Assembly (NCBI GenBank): GCA_003233075.1
Contig: QIKQ01000289.1
Span: 1 to 10,400 of the forward strand
DNA from: Gammaproteobacteria bacterium
GTDB lineage: Bacteria > Pseudomonadota > Gammaproteobacteria > SZUA-21
DNA: 10,400 nucleotides
Direction of reading: 5' to 3'
Within the stretch, counting starts at the first letter, position 1. The number at the start of each line of letters is the position of its first letter. The notes beneath the pieces are model-generated. The model did not search any database, was not told the DNA's origin, and saw nothing but the letters and a program-made list of their open reading frames with translations. The position numbers and the translations under genes are program-made. Positions 7,198 to 10,400 of this stretch are shown one piece after another.

Positions 7198-7201
7198 CTA
7201 T
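7177..7201 (-). promoter_or_regulatory. Candidate IscR type 1 site overlapping the erpA -35
   Basis: Aligned with the IscR type 1 consensus as I remember it (ATASYYGACT, RWWWY, AGTCRRSTAT), this stretch matches at 20 of 25 positions. The upstream half, ATAGTTGACT (7192-7201), is perfect; the downstream half is weaker. The site covers the -35 and spacer, which fits repression by holo-IscR as known for E. coli erpA. This is an inference from sequence and family knowledge. Confidence 0.4.
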
Positions 7202-7227
7202 TAGACTACGCACACTAATTTAAATAA

Positions 7228-7728
7228 TTAGCTATTCTGTGCATATTTGGAATCATTTTCGGGTTTTTCAAGGGTCGTGTCAGATTCAGTATTATCAATA
7301 CTGCTCTCGCCTGAATTAATTGCATTTATTTCATTATCTGAACACTGCTCAACCATTGAATCAGGAAATTCTTTGGTATGAACGAGATTACCATTCACTT
7401 CAGCCCCTATTGCCATTTCTATGAGCTTATAATAAACATTGCCTGTTACCCTTGCTTGAGAGGCCAATTCGATTCGCTCAAAAGCGTATACATCTCCAAC
7501 CACTTCTCCATTAAGAATAATATTAGGCACTTGTACATCGCCTTCAATTCGGCCATTCTCACTTAGTGTTAGCACTGCAGTGCTTTCTGGTGTACACAGT
7601 ATATTTCCCTTTACTTCACCATCAATATGCAAGCCACCTTCGAATTCGACGTTGCCGCTAACCTTAGTATTTTGACCAATCAGTGTTTCAATCTTGGCAA
7701 CTGTATGAGACTTTTTACCCCCAAGCAT
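7228..7728 (-). CDS. Bactofilin (polymer-forming cytoskeletal protein)
   Basis: A 166-residue bactofilin (CcmA/DUF583 family). Such proteins polymerise without nucleotides into filaments on the inner membrane and organise cell-wall or polar machinery. The right-handed beta-helix core spans about 15-118 and shows the regular glycine-rich turns: VSGNVEFEGGLHIDGEVKG, GRIEGDV, LNGEVVGDV, RVTGNVYY and VNGNLVHT. The short N-terminus (MLGGKKSHTV) resembles the membrane-contacting tip of other bactofilins. The tail, about 120-166, is acidic and polar (EQCSDNEINAIN, ESDTTLEKPEND) and is probably disordered. The gene starts 14 bp after the DUF6776 gene, and its Shine-Dalgarno-like GGGG (7738-7741) lies 9 bases before the ATG, just beyond the previous stop codon, so the two are probably cotranscribed and perhaps translationally coupled. 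Many bactofilin genes have an M23 peptidase neighbour; none is seen here. Confidence 0.93.
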   Translation of the reverse strand: MLGGKKSHTVAKIETLIGQNTKVSGNVEFEGGLHIDGEVKGNILCTPESTAVLTLSENGRIEGDVQVPNIILNGEVVGDVYAFERIELASQARVTGNVYYKLIEMAIGAEVNGNLVHTKEFPDSMVEQCSDNEINAINSGESSIDNTESDTTLEKPENDSKYAQNS

Positions 7729-7742
7729 AATAACTATCCCCT

Positions 7743-8519
7743 TTAACTCGTTTTGAAAGGCCAGACTATGCGTTTCTCAATGCTATTGCCGCGTAATCCC
7801 CGACGACGTGTCGGCACAACTTGCACTCGAACACTATTAGGTAAAAAACCTGCTGGTAAGGACATTCTACCTTCAAAGCGTACTAAATATTTTATCGTAA
7901 ATTTTAAGTTACGTTTCTTTACTGAAGAAATATCCTTCAAAGTAAGAACGCCGGCATTTCCATCTAAGGTACGACCACTGATATAGAGTCGTATTTCACC
8001 GTTCGTAGTACGATGTCGATTCCTCAGGCCATGAATTTTTATCAAGGTTAGCTTATAGTAAAACAAGCCTTTTTCTGTACCCTGATCAATTTTAAAACTG
8101 TGTATGCGCAAGCCTGAAAAATGTTTATTCGGTGAAATAATATTTCGATAAAAATCCAATTCTTCACGTAAATTTAAATTTTCTTTTTGCAATCGAATCA
8201 AAGAGCCTTTTACTTTACGATGAGCATGTCCATCAATGCGGTTTTGACTTTCGAGCCTAGCCGCAGCAATTCGCAAACGTCTATTATCTTTATCAAGCCC
8301 TCTCATCTGATTGTTCATTGCTTCGAGTAATTCTTTTTTAGTCTTAATATCGCGATAAGTGGTATCATTTATTTCGATTGCATCCTTTTGACCCATTTCA
8401 AAAGAAAGCGCTATTCCGACTGAAACTATGATCATAGCGATCACTAGCCATAAGAAGAATTTCCAAGGATTGTGCTCCTTGATCACTAAATTTGCTTTGG
8501 TTTTTCGAACTCGTTTCAA
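7743..8519 (-). CDS. DUF6776-like membrane protein with coiled coil
   Basis: A 258-residue protein with no known biochemical function. It resembles the protein encoded between argC and the bactofilin gene in Pseudomonas (PA0663-like, DUF6776). The N-terminus is basic (MKRVRKTKANLVIK), followed by one membrane helix at about 20-41 (FFLWLVIAMIIVSVGIALSF), so the bulk should face the periplasm. Residues 58-128 form a charged, probable coiled coil (KKELLEAMNNQMRGLDKDNR and onward). The rest, about 135-255, is beta-rich (LRIHSFKID, YYKLTLIKI, EIRLYISG, VRVQVVP) and ends in IVWPFKTS. The start codon is TTG (8517-8519): no ATG precedes it in frame, GGAAGG lies 8 bases upstream, and the first internal Met (29) is inside the membrane helix. 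It leads the bactofilin gene and may anchor or position the filament, which is inference. Confidence 0.85.
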   Translation of the reverse strand: MKRVRKTKANLVIKEHNPWKFFLWLVIAMIIVSVGIALSFEMGQKDAIEINDTTYRDIKTKKELLEAMNNQMRGLDKDNRRLRIAAARLESQNRIDGHAHRKVKGSLIRLQKENLNLREELDFYRNIISPNKHFSGLRIHSFKIDQGTEKGLFYYKLTLIKIHGLRNRHRTTNGEIRLYISGRTLDGNAGVLTLKDISSVKKRNLKFTIKYLVRFEGRMSLPAGFLPNSVRVQVVPTRRRGLRGNSIEKRIVWPFKTS

Positions 8520-8527
8520 ACTAAATA

Positions 8528-8533
8528 CCTTCC
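8528..8533 (-). promoter_or_regulatory. Ribosome binding site that fixes a TTG start
   Basis: GGAAGG on the minus strand lies 8 bases before the TTG at 8517-8519. No ATG or GTG is available at a suitable distance, so this site is the main reason to start the DUF6776 gene at TTG. Confidence 0.65.
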
Positions 8534-8597
8534 GTATAGCAGAGATGTTAGCGAATGGTTGTTGTAAATATAACCACGAAGCTAGATTCGTCTAACT

Positions 8598-8626
8598 ATA
8601 ATGTCCTGAATTGAGTCATGATTCAA
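8598..8626 (-). promoter_or_regulatory. Possible promoter of the DUF6776-bactofilin operon
   Basis: TTGAAT (8621-8626) and CATTAT (8598-8603) on the minus strand are separated by 17 bases, and each matches consensus at four of six positions. The spacer contains TGACTCA and, with the -35, forms an interrupted inverted repeat (TGAAT ... ATTCA), which might be an operator. The leader would be about 70 bases. Confidence 0.28.
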
Positions 8627-8923
8627 GGTGTGGACTCACATATTGCTTGTTTCTATAGGATCTGACATGCATAAAACTATAATTTGCATCATTCAAAACC
8701 TTTAATAAACTTAGGTATTCAGCAATGAACATTACTCTACTAAATTCACTTAAAACTGATATAACGGTGTACTATCAAGAGAAGCGCCACGAATCAGCCC
8801 AACATAAATCACAAACCCTTAATAATTAGTACATTATTAGCAAGAAGCCGATTATTTCGTCTCTTAAAACTATCGAAGCAAGTTAACACTAGAAACTGCT
8901 ATGTGCGCTAGTAAGGCGTTCTG

Positions 8924-9964
8924 CTAAGGCAACAAAGGTGCAAATTCTAGGCCAGTGGTCTCAGAAAGACCAAACATTAGATTCATGTTTTGAATTGCTT
9001 GGCCCGCCGCACCCTTCACTAAATTATCTATCACAGATAAAACCACAACCGTATTTCGATCTTGTGGTTTGTGAACGGCAATACGGCAAAAATTAGCTCC
9101 TTTGACACTGCGAGTTTGGGGATGCGCACCGCTTTCTAAGACATCGACAAAAGGCTCTTCCAAATACCTTTGCTCAAAACAATGTTGTATTTCCTCTAAA
9201 GACTTGTCCGAATCGAGTAAATTAGCGTATAAGGTGGCGTGAATTCCTCTAATCATTGGCGTTAGATGTGGTACGAATGTTAAGCCCACAGGCAATCCTG
9301 AAACGGTGACAAGCGCTTGTTTAATTTCAGGTAAATGCCGATGACCAGGAACAGCATAAGCCTGCATATTTTCTGCTACTTCACAATACAAATTTGAAAT
9401 TTTGGCGGATCTTCCAGCGCCACTTGCACCTGATTTGGTATCAGCTATTAACTGACTGCAATCAATCCAATTATTTTCAACCAGAGGTAAGAATCCTAAA
9501 ATTGTGGCAGTCGGATAACAACCAGGATTGGCAACAATTTGTGCATTCCGTATAAGTTCTCTGTTTATCTCGGGCAAACCATAAACTGCTTCAGACAACA
9601 ACTCAGGACAGGCATGACTTTCACCATACCATTGCGACCACTCAGCCTGGTCTTTAAATCTAAAATCTGCCGCTAAATCGATAACTTTTACGCCAGTGTC
9701 TAACAACTCTGGCACCATCTTCATTGCGGTACCATTGGGAGTTGCGAAAAATATTAAGTCACACGCTGTTAAATTACTCAGACTGGGTTCAGAAAATACT
9801 AAATCTAGATGACCACGTAAGCTTGGGAATAAACTACTGACAGGTTTAGACACTTCCGATCGAGAGGTGATCGCGGTAATTTCAACTTCAGGGTGACTGA
9901 CTAATATTCTTAATAACTCAACGCCTGTATAACCTGTTCCACCAACAAGCCCTACTTTAATCAT
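8924..9964 (-). CDS. argC: N-acetyl-gamma-glutamyl-phosphate reductase
   Basis: Catalyses the NADPH-dependent reduction of N-acetylglutamyl 5-phosphate to the semialdehyde, the third step of arginine synthesis, in the cytoplasm. The 346 residues match the usual length. The N-terminal dinucleotide-binding loop is GLVGGTGYTG (5-14). The catalytic cysteine is Cys149 in ANPGCYPTA. SGASGAGR (178-185) and PGHRHLPEI (206-214) are the expected active-site and substrate-binding segments; FVPHLTPMIRGI (230-241) and the C-terminal GAAGQAIQNMNLM (318-330) are also typical. A good Shine-Dalgarno, AAGGTG (9972-9977), lies 7 bases before the ATG. No other arg gene is near, so the gene is probably transcribed alone. 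Its position at the head of the DUF6776, bactofilin and erpA series matches the Pseudomonas order. No clear ARG box is seen. Confidence 0.98.
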   Translation of the reverse strand: MIKVGLVGGTGYTGVELLRILVSHPEVEITAITSRSEVSKPVSSLFPSLRGHLDLVFSEPSLSNLTACDLIFFATPNGTAMKMVPELLDTGVKVIDLAADFRFKDQAEWSQWYGESHACPELLSEAVYGLPEINRELIRNAQIVANPGCYPTATILGFLPLVENNWIDCSQLIADTKSGASGAGRSAKISNLYCEVAENMQAYAVPGHRHLPEIKQALVTVSGLPVGLTFVPHLTPMIRGIHATLYANLLDSDKSLEEIQHCFEQRYLEEPFVDVLESGAHPQTRSVKGANFCRIAVHKPQDRNTVVVLSVIDNLVKGAAGQAIQNMNLMFGLSETTGLEFAPLLP

Positions 9965-10311
9965 CTATTTACACCTTATTAACTGCATTTCTAATCGTAA
10001 ATATTTATCACCAGCAAGTCGATGGTGAATAAACGTACCTTACCTGCTTTAAAGAACATTGATCAAGGAAAATTATAATCAAATGCCTTCTTGTTCGAAT
10101 AAATTCACACATTGTCGCTTTATTCTTCGTAGGTTATTTCAATCCAACAAAGTTTATCCGCAGTGGACTTATATAACCATCTTTGCGATACGCGTTGCAC
10201 CGAATCTAGGTTCAATATTCAATAAGTCGTGTATGCGAGGCAAACCCAAGATTCTAAAAATGAATGTAAATATATTTCTCCTAATATTTGTATTCGAATC
10301 TTTCTCGGCTC
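9965..10311. other. 347-bp gap upstream of argC
   Basis: The gap holds the argC leader and a possible promoter. In the leader, TTATCACC (10005-10012) and GGTGAATAA (10024-10032) can pair with one bulged base, forming a modest hairpin of unknown role. The remainder up to the right-end repeat is AT-rich, with no gene, tRNA or recognised regulatory motif. Confidence 0.5.
10072..10077 (-). promoter_or_regulatory. Possible -10 element of the argC promoter
   Basis: A perfect TATAAT on the minus strand lies 107 bases before the argC start. The -35 at 16 bases, TTCGAA, matches only three of six positions, so the promoter may need an activator or this may be a chance match in AT-rich DNA. Confidence 0.35.
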
Positions 10312-10400
10312 TCGGCAACTGCTCCTGCGTTGCTCTACCTCCTGCATCCCTGCAGTCGTCGGCAACTGCTCCTGCGTTGCTCTACCTCCTGCATCCCTGC
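10312..10400. repeat. 47-bp tandem repeat running off the right edge
   Basis: Two units start at 10312 and 10359. The second matches the first at all 42 visible bases and is cut by the window edge. Each unit holds two hairpins: GCAAC (10315-10319) with GTTGC (10329-10333), and CTGCA (10342-10346) with TGCAG (10351-10355) around a TCCC loop. It is GC-rich within AT-rich surroundings. The period cannot encode a repeated peptide. The array probably continues beyond the window. Confidence 0.9.

Larger units (their letters stand above)
8520..8923. other. 404-bp gap between argC and the DUF6776 gene
   Basis: This AT-rich stretch holds the promoter candidate for the DUF6776 operon. I see no tRNA or sizeable gene and no clear argC terminator; the nearest structure is a 5-bp inverted repeat (ACTAG ... 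CTAGT) around 8888-8912 without a T run. A 34-codon plus-strand ORF (8725-8829) has only a weak Shine-Dalgarno sequence and no recognisable product. Confidence 0.5.

Noticed and set aside
8725..8829. 34-codon plus-strand ORF in the argC-DUF6776 gap
   Set aside because: Only a weak, poorly spaced AGG precedes it, it has no recognisable features, and ORFs of this size are expected by chance.
10097..10106. GAATAAATTC upstream of argC as a possible ARG box
   Set aside because: The two half-sites are 2 bases apart, whereas the ArgR consensus needs 4, and no second box is nearby.

Overview
The window comes from the chromosome of a low-GC gammaproteobacterium (AT-rich by eye, apart from GC-richer stretches at both extremes). 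The best clue is gene order. Reading down the minus strand, argC, a DUF6776 membrane protein, a bactofilin, erpA and a KMSKS-type tyrS occur in the order I remember from Pseudomonas and its relatives (argC, PA0663-like, PA0664-like, erpA, anmK, M23 peptidase, tyrS). The encoded proteins fit this: the ErpA carries GGGCSGFQYGF and CGCG, and the ArgC carries NPGCYPTA. I cannot name a genus.

All seven recognisable genes and one small hypothetical gene lie on the minus strand, so transcription runs from right to left. From the right: a 47-bp tandem repeat at the window edge; a 347-bp gap with a possible promoter; argC (arginine synthesis); a 404-bp gap; the DUF6776 and bactofilin pair, 14 bp apart; erpA with its own promoter and a possible IscR site; gltA (citrate synthase of the short, dimeric, cyanobacterial/Gram-positive-like kind) followed closely by a 106-residue hypothetical gene; tyrS; a 305-bp gap; a large soluble PAS/GAF sensor histidine kinase starting at GTG; and finally a left-end region with another tandem repeat whose period is also 47 bp.

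Most of this is housekeeping: arginine synthesis, iron-sulfur cluster insertion, TCA cycle entry and tRNA charging. A small cell-envelope or cytoskeletal module (bactofilin plus a membrane coiled-coil protein) sits among them. The less ordinary parts are: (1) gltA and the small gene sit where anmK and an M23 peptidase are expected; (2) the kinase sensor region reads as an A-B-A-B array of PAS domains with a constant offset of about 246 residues, pointing to an internal duplication; (3) GC-rich, hairpin-containing, non-coding 47-bp tandem repeats lie at both ends of the window; (4) a 25-bp sequence upstream of erpA matches the IscR type 1 consensus at 20 positions. I found no mobile element, CRISPR array, tRNA or rRNA, and no convincing new multi-gene system.
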